Part shown: positions 47,068-56,509 of the stretch, in pieces
How positions within the stretch are numbered: position 1 is the first letter of the stretch
Layout: the number at the start of each line of letters is the position of its first letter
Assembly (NCBI RefSeq): GCF_029855125.1
Contig: NZ_CP123229.1
Coordinates: 186,001 to 250,000 of the forward strand
From: Methylocapsa sp. D3K7
GTDB lineage: Bacteria > Pseudomonadota > Alphaproteobacteria > Rhizobiales > Beijerinckiaceae
DNA: 64,000 nt
Reading direction: 5' to 3'
Position numbers and translations under genes: made by a program
The notes under the pieces: model-generated
The model's database searches: none
Told to the model about the DNA's origin: nothing
Seen by the model: only the letters and a program-made list of their open reading frames with translations

Positions 47068-47283
47068 GTGCCCGCGCTCAGCCCGATGATCTGCTATGAC
47101 AAGGCTTCCGCCATCGCGCACAAGGCGAATGACGAAGGGCTGACCCTGAAGGAGGCCGCGCTCCCCGACGAGGAGCGGTTCGATGAAGTCGTCGACCCCC
47201 GGACGATGGTCAGCACGGGGTCGGCGGAAGTTCGAAGTCGGCGGAAGTTGAAGGCCCGACATCGGTCCGGGTCTTCATTGTGA
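47068..47283 (+). pseudogene. Fragment of class II fumarase C-terminus
   Basis: The frame PALSPMICYDKASAIAHKAN, then DEGLTLKEAALPDEERFDEV and VDPRTMV, matches the C-terminal end of FumC (pattern ALSPVIGYDKA...IVDPRAMV). The catalytic region is absent and an internal deletion shortens the LKEAAL...EERFDEV part. It joins the LutA-like fragment without spacer. Confidence 0.65.
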
Positions 47284-47388
47284 TGGTCGCCTAACGAGAA
47301 TGCTCTATGCATGAGCGCACACTGAAGCAGGTACGCCCCATTTGTTGGGCTGGAAGCGTAAAGCGATGACGACGATCGGGAGAGGCAA

Positions 47389-49083
47389 ATGTCACAAACA
47401 GTTGCGGACGTTTTGGTCAGCGTGCTCGAGCAGACCGGGGTTAAACAAATATTCGGCCTGATCGGCGACTCATTGAATCCTATAGCCGACGCGCTCCGTC
47501 GAAGCAATATCGAATGGGTTGGTGTCCGTCATGAGGAAGGAGCGGCTCTGGCCGCCGCCGGCCAAGCCAAGCTCACCGGCCAGCTCGCGGTGTGTGCCGG
47601 CACCACCGGCCCCGGCAGCACGCATCTGGTCGCCGGCCTCTATGAAGCCAGCCGCGATCATGCGCCCGTTCTGGCTCTCTCCGGTGACATGCCCCGCAAG
47701 ATGCAGGGGATTGATTTCTTCCAGACGACACAGCCAGATCTTCTTTTCCGCGACGTCTCCCTCTATACGGAAACAATCACTTCCCCAGAGCAGGCGCCAG
47801 GCGTCTTTCACCAGGCAATCGCAACTGCCTACGCAGGCCGGGGCGTCGCCCATTTGACGCTTCCGCAAGACGTTATCGCAGCCAAGGCGGAAGGAGAGCT
47901 CTCCAGTGTGGCAACCCTGAAGCCACGGCCGGAGTTTGCCGCGAGTGCCGAAGATATCGCCGAAATCACCCGCCGGATCGACCAGGCGGACAGCGTGGTG
48001 ATCATGTGCGGGGGCGGCTGCCACGGAGCAGCAGATCTCTTGCGCACCCTCTCGGACCGGCTCAAGGCGCCGCTGATCCATTCGGTCAAGGGCAAGGACA
48101 TCATGCCATACGATGACCCCCGATGGATGGGAGGCATCGGCATGATCGGCACCAAGGCCGTGTACAATGCAATCATGGGCTGCGATCTCTTGCTGATGGT
48201 GGGGACGGACTATCCCTACTCGAATTTCCTGCCAAGCAAAGGGACCGTCGTCCAAATCGACGAGCGGCCGCAAGTGCTTGGACGGCGCGCTCCGACGGCA
48301 CTCGGCGTCACCGGCTCGGCTCGTCCGACCCTTAAGTTGTTGCTCGACGGGATCGCGTCCAAGACCAACACGCACTTCTGGGACAAGGTGACTGAGGAGC
48401 GTCAGAAATGGGATGAGATGCTGGACAAGCAGGCCGACCTCGCGCGAAGCAAGGATCACATCCATCCGCAGGCGGTCGCCCGGGCAGTCAGCGATCTCGC
48501 CAAGCCCGATGCGATATTCGTTTTCGACACCGGTCTCAACACACTCTGGTCCGGCAACTGGATCCGGCAAAGTGGAGCGCAGCGGATTATCGGTTCCTTC
48601 AACAACGGGGCCGTGGGGACAGCGCTTGCTCAGGCCAACGGGATACAAGCGCTGGATCGCTCGCGCCAGGTGATCGCGCTCTGCGGCGATGGCGGATTCA
48701 ATATGCTGATGGGCGAATTTCTGACCGCAGTGCATCATAAGCTGCCAATCAAGGTGGTAATCTACAACAATTCCGCCTTCGGGCTGATCACCCTGGAGGC
48801 GGAGAGCGTGGGCCTGCCGCCATTCCGGGAAGGCATCGAATTTCCGAACCCCGACTTTGCAGTTCTGGCGCGTGCCTGCGGCGGTCATGGTTTTACAGCC
48901 CGGCATCCGGGCGAATTGAAAGCGGCGCTCGCCGAGGCCTTCGCTATCGATGGCCCGGCAATCGTTGATGCCGTTGTCGTGGCAAACGAGCTGCCGAACC
49001 TGCCGCATCTCGACTTGGGTATGGTCGAGCACTTCGCTCTGGCAAAGATCAAGGAAGCTCTTCTCGCCGTCACCAGTCGATGA
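47389..49083 (+). CDS. poxB: Thiamine-diphosphate-dependent pyruvate oxidase/dehydrogenase (PoxB type)
   Basis: 564 residues with the three ThDP-enzyme domains. The N-terminal part has FGLIGDSLNPIADAL and the catalytic glutamate in GVRHEEGAALAAAGQAKLTG. The central FAD domain has VKGKDIMPYDDPRWMGGIGM. The C-terminal part has the ThDP/Mg motif GDGGFNMLMGEFLTA with YNNSAFGLI. The best match by eye is PoxB, which turns pyruvate into acetate and passes electrons to quinone at the membrane. GGGAGAGG precedes ATG 47389. Confidence 0.88.
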   Translation: MSQTVADVLVSVLEQTGVKQIFGLIGDSLNPIADALRRSNIEWVGVRHEEGAALAAAGQAKLTGQLAVCAGTTGPGSTHLVAGLYEASRDHAPVLALSGDMPRKMQGIDFFQTTQPDLLFRDVSLYTETITSPEQAPGVFHQAIATAYAGRGVAHLTLPQDVIAAKAEGELSSVATLKPRPEFAASAEDIAEITRRIDQADSVVIMCGGGCHGAADLLRTLSDRLKAPLIHSVKGKDIMPYDDPRWMGGIGMIGTKAVYNAIMGCDLLLMVGTDYPYSNFLPSKGTVVQIDERPQVLGRRAPTALGVTGSARPTLKLLLDGIASKTNTHFWDKVTEERQKWDEMLDKQADLARSKDHIHPQAVARAVSDLAKPDAIFVFDTGLNTLWSGNWIRQSGAQRIIGSFNNGAVGTALAQANGIQALDRSRQVIALCGDGGFNMLMGEFLTAVHHKLPIKVVIYNNSAFGLITLEAESVGLPPFREGIEFPNPDFAVLARACGGHGFTARHPGELKAALAEAFAIDGPAIVDAVVVANELPNLPHLDLGMVEHFALAKIKEALLAVTSR

Positions 49084-49982
49084 GGATCGCTTCATGCGTT
49101 GGCGATAAACGGGACCGGGCAGAACGGGTCTAATCCGCTTCTCTAAAAAAAGCCGTTACCGATCTTCACGCTATCAAGGTGCTTACAAAGAGCCTGTCTG
49201 AGCCCTATCGGTCGCATGCGAACTCACTTCCCGACCAGCCGAAGCCATTTCATAATTCGGCTGGAAACGAGGCGAAAAGCCTCTCGCTGACCAGCTCGTT
49301 ACTGTGCTGCGGCGAGGCGCAGATGCGCGGGATCGCCACGACGAAATGGGTCTCGAGCGCAAAGGGCTGCTCCTAGCAGCCGGAATCGCTCGGTGGGTGG
49401 CGACCGGAGGCAACGCATATCTGACGTCATCGTCCCCTGCTCGCGGGAACATCCTTGGCATAGACACGAGCTTCTGCGTGTTGCGACAAAATTCTGGACA
49501 TGCGCGCTGGCGTCGTGGCCGGCGGCCAACCGGGACGAGGGACCCGCAAAGTTGCTCGCATGGCTAGATGAGGCGACTGATCATGTAGATCGCTCAGGCC
49601 GTAGGCATCCACGGCCGATGGGGCGCCGTTCCTGTGCCTGAAGCTCTAGCGCTTAAGGTGATGGTCCGATCGCACATGCTCGTCAATTTCCGCGTCGACA
49701 TCAGGTTATGGGGCGGACATCGGTTGATGGCGCGTGCGAAAGCCGCAGCCGCGATCAGACGGCGCCGGACGACAGAACGGCATCGGCTCGCAGTTGCGGT
49801 TGACATTTTCCTGGCGGGATTCGTCGAAGGGTCATACCCGCTTGAGCCGGCAATTCGCTCCCCCGAATTGTGCGGATCAGTCCCCCATTGAGGGGATTGG
49901 GAAAGAGCAGCCATCCGCGCAAGATCATCCTAAGCGATAGTCCAAATAGCATGCCCGTTCAACATTAGAGAAAGCAAATCCT
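49084..49982. other. Region without recognised genes
   Basis: About 900 bp with several short open frames in different phases, none of which I recognise. The broken coding character and the remnants nearby suggest decayed accessory DNA. Confidence 0.4.
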
Positions 49983-50498
49983 ATGGCCTTCACTTTTCTA
50001 TTGGAGCCGCATGCGGCCTCGTTCAAGGAAGTCCTGTTTGGGGCCGCAATTCTAATCATTCCGATACAGGGGCATGCGGATCCAGGTTCAAGAGGCCCGT
50101 TCCTCGGGTTGTCCGGGTACTGGTCTGGTGCCGGCACCGTTACCATGACGAATGGCGCCACTGAACGGATTCGCTGCAAGGCAAATTATACGGTTAATGC
50201 ATCCGGCAAGGCGGTTCAGCAAACTTTGCGCTGCGCGAGCGACAGCTACAAGTTTGAAATCAGCAGCAACGTCACTTCCGAAAGCGGTTCACTGTCCGGC
50301 TCATGGGCTGAGGCGACCCGGGGAGTGTCAGGAAATATTTCTGGCCGCGCCAGCGGTGCGGAGATAATGGCCAATGTAGCTGGCGCCGGCTTCACGGCCC
50401 ATCTCGACGTGCGGACCCAAGGCGATAAGCAGTCCGTCACTATTAGGCCACAAGCCGGCACCGACGTGGCAGGCGTGTCGATTGCTTTGCGCAAATGA
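49983..50498 (+). CDS. Hypothetical secreted protein
   Basis: 171 residues with a hydrophobic N-terminal segment (about 15-28, EVLFGAAILIIPIQGHA) that may be a signal peptide, then a Gly/Ser-rich beta-type domain (LSGYWSGAGTVTMTNGATER, RCASDSYKFEISSNVTSESG, GSWAEATRGVSGNISGRASG). Similar unannotated proteins are common in Bradyrhizobium-like bacteria, from memory. Function unknown. Confidence 0.65.
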   Translation: MAFTFLLEPHAASFKEVLFGAAILIIPIQGHADPGSRGPFLGLSGYWSGAGTVTMTNGATERIRCKANYTVNASGKAVQQTLRCASDSYKFEISSNVTSESGSLSGSWAEATRGVSGNISGRASGAEIMANVAGAGFTAHLDVRTQGDKQSVTIRPQAGTDVAGVSIALRK

Positions 50499-51036
50499 TA
50501 AGGCTCTCCCCGCTCATCTGTCGGACACTTGCGCGGGCTGAGCGGGACGTCTTTTCGCATGCCATAGTCGGAATACGGTGAAGGCAGGAAGCTGTTTCGA
50601 TGGGACCACTGCCGCACATACCGCGCTGCAATATCAGAAACTGACGCGGGCGCACACAAGCGTAATCTGGAAGCTTTTTTGCTTTGCATTTGCGAAGATG
50701 CCTCATTATGGCATAAATTCTAGTGCTCATATCGGCTTCCGCTAAACATTTCGACTGGAGTTCGAAAGCATGAGATCCTTCGGCGGGAACGGTGCGCTCA
50801 GCCTGACGTTGCGTGGTGCTTCTCACTTTCGCGGTCTCAGTACTTGCGTGATCTGGAGGACGGCGGCACACATTACGCCAGCTCGGCCGCTGGAACTCCA
50901 GGGATCGCAAGGAATATGATTGTTGCTGCGGTCGTTGTCCTGTCACTTTGCGCGGTCCGACCGCGGGGTTTCGTCATCCGAGAAGACCTCGGCGCCACCT
51001 GCCGGGTCGAAACCCATCTGGCGCTGGGTGACGACA
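50499..51036. other. Intergenic region upstream of the YtcA-MdtNOP-like operon
   Basis: No gene supported. It should contain the operon promoter; an AT-rich stretch lies at 50670-50750. Confidence 0.4.
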
Positions 51037-51387
51037 ATGTCACTGCAAACTAATAGCTGCTCGAAAGAGCGCGGTCAGCCATATAAAGACCCCTATGCGT
51101 TCGCAGTTAAGGGGACGTCAAAGGCATATCGAGCCGTATTGCCGGTGTTTATCGCGCCGGGCATTCTTGGTGGATGTGCAAGTCATGGTGCGCCGTCCTT
51201 TGTGCTGTTTGGTGCATTTTTTCCGGCATGGATGTTATGCGCCCTTATTGGAATCTTTGGCGCGATCGCCGCCCGCGGCATCTTCGTCGCCGTGGGGCTC
51301 AATAGCGTTCTCCCGTTCCAGCTCTTTGTGTGTTCCTCGGTCGGTCTTGCCATCGCGGCTCTGGCCTGGCTCATCTGGTTCGGGTAA
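51037..51387 (+). CDS. YtcA-family lipoprotein/membrane protein
   Basis: 116 residues. The core has a lipobox-like LGGC followed by ASHGAPSFVLFGAFFPAWML and two hydrophobic helices, matching the YtcA family that precedes MdtN-type adaptor genes. The 46 residues before the cysteine are longer than usual and may mean that the true start is internal. The stop overlaps the next start (TAATG). Confidence 0.75.
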   Translation: MSLQTNSCSKERGQPYKDPYAFAVKGTSKAYRAVLPVFIAPGILGGCASHGAPSFVLFGAFFPAWMLCALIGIFGAIAARGIFVAVGLNSVLPFQLFVCSSVGLAIAALAWLIWFG

Positions 51388-52442
51388 TGAGCATGAAGTC
51401 GGCCGGCACTCCCCGTCGTTCGTCTCGCGGAAAGATCATCTCGCTCGCGATCATCGCGATTGGCATAGCCATGGGACTCTACGTCGAGAACAGAATTTCG
51501 ATCCGTCCATCTACGGACGACGCCACGATCGACGCGGATGTCGTTCACGTCGCTGCGGCGGTCGGCGGCAGAATTATTGAATTACCCGTTATCGAGAATG
51601 CCAAGGTCTCAAAGGGCGACCTTCTCTTTCGTATTGACCCGGTGCCCTATCGCGTGGCCGTTGAGCAAGCCGAAGCCGATTTGGGAGTCGCCATAGGCGC
51701 GCTCGACACACGGCGGCGCGCCATCGCGACGGAAAAATCCAACGCGGCGATCGCAGCCGAGCAGATCAAGCGCGCGCAGACAAATCTTGAGCTTGCAACC
51801 CGCACCGCTGAGCGGCTTCGGCCGCTGGCGGGCAAGGCCTATGTGCCGACCCAGCAATACGATCAAGCGCAAACGGCACAACGTGATGCCGCGACGTCTC
51901 TTAAGCAGGCGCGGGAGCAGGAAGCCGCTACGCTTCACGCCATTGGCACCGAGGAAGCGGCGGTGGCCGCCGTACAGGCACGTCAAGCGGCGCTCGCGAT
52001 CGCCCGGCGTGCGCTTGAGGACACGACCGTACGGGCGTGGCACGATGGACGTGTGGTCGGTTTGACTGTTTTATCTGGCGAGATGGTTGTTCCATCTCAG
52101 GCATTGTTCACATTGATCAGCACGGAAGAGTGGTTCGCCGTCGCCAACTTTCGGGAAACCGATCTCCACGCCATCGCGGTCGGGGATTGCGCGACCGTCT
52201 TTTCGATGATTGATCGTAACCAGCCGATCAAAGGCGTCGTCGAAGGTATCGGATGGGGCGTCCTGGACGATGAGCGCATCAATCTCCCGCGTTCGGTGCC
52301 TTACGTGCAGCGATCGTTGAATTGGGTGCGGGTTGCGCAGCGTTTCCCAGTCCGTGTCCGGCTGGAAAATCCGCCGCAACTGCTTATGAGGCTCGGTGCA
52401 AGCGCGGTCGTCGAGGTTAAGCATGGCGATAAGTGTTCGTGA
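51387..52442 (+). CDS. HlyD-family efflux adaptor (MdtN/EmrA-like)
   Basis: 351 residues from ATG 51387: one transmembrane helix (about 16-33), then DADVVHVAAAVGGRIIELPV, a long coiled coil (75-200, many KQA/REQ repeats) and VRAWHDGRVVGLTVLSGEMV. It is coupled to the YtcA gene and overlaps the FUSC gene by 20 bp. It should bridge the inner-membrane FUSC protein to the outer-membrane channel encoded at the end of the operon. Confidence 0.9.
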   Translation: MSMKSAGTPRRSSRGKIISLAIIAIGIAMGLYVENRISIRPSTDDATIDADVVHVAAAVGGRIIELPVIENAKVSKGDLLFRIDPVPYRVAVEQAEADLGVAIGALDTRRRAIATEKSNAAIAAEQIKRAQTNLELATRTAERLRPLAGKAYVPTQQYDQAQTAQRDAATSLKQAREQEAATLHAIGTEEAAVAAVQARQAALAIARRALEDTTVRAWHDGRVVGLTVLSGEMVVPSQALFTLISTEEWFAVANFRETDLHAIAVGDCATVFSMIDRNQPIKGVVEGIGWGVLDDERINLPRSVPYVQRSLNWVRVAQRFPVRVRLENPPQLLMRLGASAVVEVKHGDKCS

Positions 52443-54447
52443 GTCTCGCGAGGGGCGCCTTGCCGAATTGCTGCGCCTTGTCATGCCATTTCCGGGGCGG
52501 CTCGAGTTCGCCATAAGATTGGCGCTGATCTGCGCCATAACAACGCTCGTGGTGGAAATCTATCAAACGCCGGAGCCGGCTCTTACGGTATATTTGGTCT
52601 TCTTCCTCAACAAACCGGATCGTGGAACCAGCTTGATCCTGAGCCTCGCGATGTTGGCCCTGTTTTCCCTAATCGTCTCGAGTGTCATTCTTGTTGCAAT
52701 AATCGTCATCGATCAGCCCGTCTGGCGCGTCGCCAGCATGGCGGCGATCTCACTGGGCCTTCTCTTCCTAGCGTCGGCGAGCAAGCTTCGTCCAATTGGC
52801 GGAACTGTGGCCCTGATCGTCGCCTTTGCGCTCGACGAGCTGGGAACCGTGCATGGCGGCGAAATTGCAACGCGAGCGCTCCTTTACGTATGGCTTTTCG
52901 TCGCGATTCCGGCAGGGGTGTCGATTGTCGTCAACCTCTTGCTTGCGCCTCCCCCGCGCTTCCTCGCCGAAAAGATGCTTGCCCGTCGCTTGCGCATCGC
53001 TGCCGCCATGCTGCGTGTCCCAGAAGACGAAGACATGAGGCGCGACTTCACCGAATGTTTGCGCGAGGGAAATGGAGAATTGCTAAAGTGGCTGAAGCTT
53101 GCCCTCCTCGGGAAAAGCGCCGCTCGCGAACACATTGAAGCGCTTCGCCAAGCCGCCACGTCGAGCTTCGTAATTCTTGTCCTAATTGACGTGATGGATC
53201 GCGACGCCGGCGCGGCGCTTCCGGTGCCGCTGCGCGAGCGGCTGACACTCACGCTCGATGCCATGGCGCGTATTCTGGACGATGGCGGCTATCCAGTAGA
53301 CATTGAATTCGGGGAGAAGGGTGAGGGCGAACCAGCACTTCCGCCGCGCGCCGCCGAGGTTCTCGCCAGCATCAGAGAAACGCTCACCGCCTTTGCCGAA
53401 GTTGCTCCCGACTCACAGCCTCATGGAGCCGCGAAGAAATCCGGCGGGTTCTTCTTGCCTGACGCGTTCACCAATCCAGAGCATGTCCGATACGCGCTCA
53501 AGACCACCGCGGCAGCCATGTTCTGCTACATTCTTTATTTGTTATTGGATTGGCCGGGCATTCATACCATCTTTATTACCTGCTACATCGTTTCACTCGG
53601 CACGACGGCTGAAACCGTCGAAAAGCTCACCCTTCGCATCCTGGGCTGCCTCGTCGGGGCGGCGTCAGGCATCGCCGCGATCGTCTATCTGATCCCCTCC
53701 GTCACTTCCATCGGGGCTCTGATGATCGTTGTGTTTTTCGGCGCACTCGTGTCGGCGTGGGTCGCGGCCGGAAGCCCACGCATTGCCTATGCCGGGTTCC
53801 AGATTGCCTTCGCCTTCTTTCTTTGCGTCATCCAGGGCTCGGGACCTTCATTCGACATGACAACGGCCAGGGACCGCGTGATTGGCATTTTGCTCGGCAA
53901 TATTGTTGTCTTTGTTCTGTTCACCAACGTCTGGCCGGTCAGCGTCGGAAAGCGTATCGATCCCGCGATCGCCGCTCTCCTGCGGTGCTTGAGCGGCCTT
54001 TTGACGGAGGTCAGCAAGCCGGTACGCCGTTCCCAAGCGCCCGAGGCGCAGGAGATGCTTTCCGGCATCGAGCGAGACTTGAATCTTGCCTTGTATGAAC
54101 CATTGTCACTACGTCCCGACGACAGTTGGATAGGAGTCCGGCGTCAGGTCGCCGAAGACATTGGCGCGCTGTTTGGCCCGCTCTTATTGTGTGTGGACAA
54201 GGATTTCCGCTTCTCGGCCCAGATCGCCAGTTGCCTCCGCAGTCTCGCTGACAGCCTCGAGGCAGCGGAGGAGGCTCCGTCTTCCCTCAGCGCCGGCGTC
54301 ACCGCCTCGGATGAGGCCCTGAAGGAAGACCTTGAATCGGCCCAACTGCCCTTCCACGATGCCATCGTCAGAAGGCTGGACAGCCTAGAGGAAGCATTTG
54401 GCCGAGAAAGTGAAGCGGATCGGAAGGTAAATTATGTGTCAGCCTAG
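52423..54447 (+). CDS. FUSC-family transporter (MdtO-like)
   Basis: 674 residues with two blocks of helices (about 20-165 and 370-510) and a charged middle domain, as in MdtO/FUSC proteins; the second block begins YALKTTAAAMFCYILYLLLD. The ATG 52423 lies inside the end of the adaptor gene. This is the second FUSC gene in the window; the first is at 26740-28773 with a different partner set. Confidence 0.9.
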   Translation: MAISVRESREGRLAELLRLVMPFPGRLEFAIRLALICAITTLVVEIYQTPEPALTVYLVFFLNKPDRGTSLILSLAMLALFSLIVSSVILVAIIVIDQPVWRVASMAAISLGLLFLASASKLRPIGGTVALIVAFALDELGTVHGGEIATRALLYVWLFVAIPAGVSIVVNLLLAPPPRFLAEKMLARRLRIAAAMLRVPEDEDMRRDFTECLREGNGELLKWLKLALLGKSAAREHIEALRQAATSSFVILVLIDVMDRDAGAALPVPLRERLTLTLDAMARILDDGGYPVDIEFGEKGEGEPALPPRAAEVLASIRETLTAFAEVAPDSQPHGAAKKSGGFFLPDAFTNPEHVRYALKTTAAAMFCYILYLLLDWPGIHTIFITCYIVSLGTTAETVEKLTLRILGCLVGAASGIAAIVYLIPSVTSIGALMIVVFFGALVSAWVAAGSPRIAYAGFQIAFAFFLCVIQGSGPSFDMTTARDRVIGILLGNIVVFVLFTNVWPVSVGKRIDPAIAALLRCLSGLLTEVSKPVRRSQAPEAQEMLSGIERDLNLALYEPLSLRPDDSWIGVRRQVAEDIGALFGPLLLCVDKDFRFSAQIASCLRSLADSLEAAEEAPSSLSAGVTASDEALKEDLESAQLPFHDAIVRRLDSLEEAFGRESEADRKVNYVSA

Positions 54448-55960
54448 CTGGCCCATCGTGCTCGCGATTGTGTCTGCGTTGCTTGCAGGCTGCGCGACCT
54501 CCTCGATCGAAATGGCGCCGGATCAACCGGATCGGCCTTGGGTGCCCGTCACGAATGCTGCCGGCGAAATCATTCCCGACGCAAAGGCCCCGCCCGAGCA
54601 AGCGGCCGGTGCAACCCATGTCCTCCCAGTCAATTCCGAGCTTGCCGAGGTGCCGTCTCCCTTTGAGCTCGATAGTAATCGGAGATATTCTCTGGCGGAA
54701 CTAATCGACATTGCTCAATCCAATAATCCGTTGACGCGCACCGCTTGGAACAATGCGCGGAACGTGGCGCTGGCGGCGGGCATTGCAAAAAGCACCTTTC
54801 TGCCCAGACTTACTGCGGCCGCCATCGGTGGTTTCCAGATAAGCCAGATTTCAGGACCGCTCGGAACCACCGCGACCAACGAATTGCGCGGCACGATTTC
54901 CTTGGTGTCGTTCGAATGGCTGCTCTTTGACTTCGGGGAGCGTGCGGCAATCGTCGAAGCGGCGAATCAAGCCTCCGTTATCTCGAATATCGGTTTTACC
55001 GCCGCCCATCAGCAGCTGATTTACGATGTCAGTTTGGCCTTCTACGCAAATGCGGCGGCTAGGGCGCGCGTTGGCAACGCCGTCCAGTCGCTGAAGAACG
55101 CAGAGTCGGTCCAGGCCGCGGCCGAGGACCGAATGAAAAGAGGGATTGGAACAGCGATCGAGGTGGCGCAGGCTCGTCAAGCCACGGCCCAAGCTCGGTT
55201 GGTTACGATCCAGGCCACGGGGGCGGCGCAGAACGCTTACTTGAGCTTGATCTCCGCCATGGGAATTTCGCCGCTGACGCAAATCAAGGTCGCTGGTGTT
55301 TCCGATCGGAGATTGTCGCCTGAGATGGCCGGTTCCGTCGATAAGGTCATTTTTACCGCACTTGCTCGGCGCCCGGATATTCTGGCCGCATATGCGGCTC
55401 AAAAGGCAAGCCTCGCCGGGGTTCGAGCCGCAGAGGCTGAGTTTCTCCCCAAAGTCTTCCTCGCCGGCACAGGCTCCCACAACAATGGAACCCTGAGCGT
55501 CTCGGGAGTTCCTTCGATTGGGAACCTATCGCCGATTCTAAATCTTTCGCCAAAAGGCTTCGGCGGGACGGTGCTCGGTGGCGTTACAGTCCCGCTTTTC
55601 GATGGGGGAACCCGCGCTGCCCTATTGGAGCAAGCCCAAACCAAATCGGAAAATGCCGGCTTGGTGCTGACCCGAACACGCGATGAAGCTGTTCGTCAGA
55701 TCGTGTTGGCCAATAATGCTCTGCGCACCAGCCTCTCTGCCTATAATGCTGCCGTCGCAGTCGTTTCAGCCGCCAAGACGACTTTTGACGCCGCGCTAGC
55801 GGCCTATCGCAGCGGTGTAGGATCGATCACCGACGCTACAATGGCCGAAACCCAACTTCTGCAAGCAAGGAACGCGTCAACCGAGGCATACAGCACCGCG
55901 CTGTCCGCTGCCGCCACACTTGCTTTGTCCACAGGCTCTCTCGGAGCGCCACTTCAATAG
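54434..55960 (+). CDS. Outer-membrane efflux lipoprotein (TolC/NodT family, MdtP-like)
   Basis: 508 residues with a lipoprotein signal (ALLAGC), then two OEP repeats of coiled-coil and beta-hairpin character (SLAELIDIAQSNNPLTRTAW, YDVSLAFYANAAARARVGNA, ARRPDILAAYAAQKASLAGV, GTVLGGVTVPLFDGG). It overlaps the FUSC gene by 14 bp and completes the tripartite exporter. Confidence 0.92.
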   Translation: MCQPSWPIVLAIVSALLAGCATSSIEMAPDQPDRPWVPVTNAAGEIIPDAKAPPEQAAGATHVLPVNSELAEVPSPFELDSNRRYSLAELIDIAQSNNPLTRTAWNNARNVALAAGIAKSTFLPRLTAAAIGGFQISQISGPLGTTATNELRGTISLVSFEWLLFDFGERAAIVEAANQASVISNIGFTAAHQQLIYDVSLAFYANAAARARVGNAVQSLKNAESVQAAAEDRMKRGIGTAIEVAQARQATAQARLVTIQATGAAQNAYLSLISAMGISPLTQIKVAGVSDRRLSPEMAGSVDKVIFTALARRPDILAAYAAQKASLAGVRAAEAEFLPKVFLAGTGSHNNGTLSVSGVPSIGNLSPILNLSPKGFGGTVLGGVTVPLFDGGTRAALLEQAQTKSENAGLVLTRTRDEAVRQIVLANNALRTSLSAYNAAVAVVSAAKTTFDAALAAYRSGVGSITDATMAETQLLQARNASTEAYSTALSAAATLALSTGSLGAPLQ

Positions 55961-56098
55961 GATTGCTTCGTAATACCGATCTGATAGCGGAATTGCCGTG
56001 GCGCCGTTTGATGCAGCCGCAGCCGTTGTGTCGTTCCAAAAATTGTGCACGCCGTAGGAATGACGGTATTTGGGTCACACATCCGCGATCGCATCCGT

Positions 56099-56509
56099 TT
56101 AAGGCTTTACCTTCCCCGAGACGCCGCCTTCGCCGATGATCAATTTATCGCCGGGACATACATCACCATTGACTACTTCCGTGTGCGTTCCGTGGTCCAT
56201 TAGAAAAGCTAGCGCCCGTTGCCTGTGCAATGGGCCGCCGCGGCCTCATCGTCGGAAAGAGTCGTGCCCGCCTCTTCCCATACTACTTGCTCCGGGATCA
56301 TCAGCCCCGTGTCCGCAAGGAAGTCGCAATGACTGGTGTGAAGGTACAAATATCCAGAACAATGCGCGAGAATCCGCGCCGCAATGGAACGGTAGGTTGA
56401 ATTGACCTACATTGCGGGGTCGTTGAAATGAGCGATGAGACGTCCATCTTGTTCCGCTATTGTCTTTACTTGAAACCGATGAATCGTTCGACTGTACAAC
56501 GTCGTCGCG
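56099..56509 (-). pseudogene. Decayed 3' continuation of the CyoD-adaptor fusion gene
   Basis: Directly after the TGA of the fusion gene, in the same frame, the sequence continues RDDVVQ, which matches the RDNVLRVP-type segment following the same point in MacA adaptors. About 100 codons on, still in that frame, it reads HTEVVNGDVCPGDKLIIGEG, the typical adaptor C-terminus, and stops at TAA 56099. The stretch between has lost clear similarity and holds another TGA. CGA to TGA would explain the first stop. Confidence 0.5.

Noticed and set aside
47470..49095. 541-codon minus-strand open frame
   Set aside because: It is antisense to the PoxB-type enzyme, which has clear catalytic motifs; no family character.
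56099..56450. Independent minus-strand gene with frame IAARILAHCSGYLYLHTSHC
   Set aside because: Only about 59 codons without start or known homologue; the adaptor remnant in another frame explains the region better.
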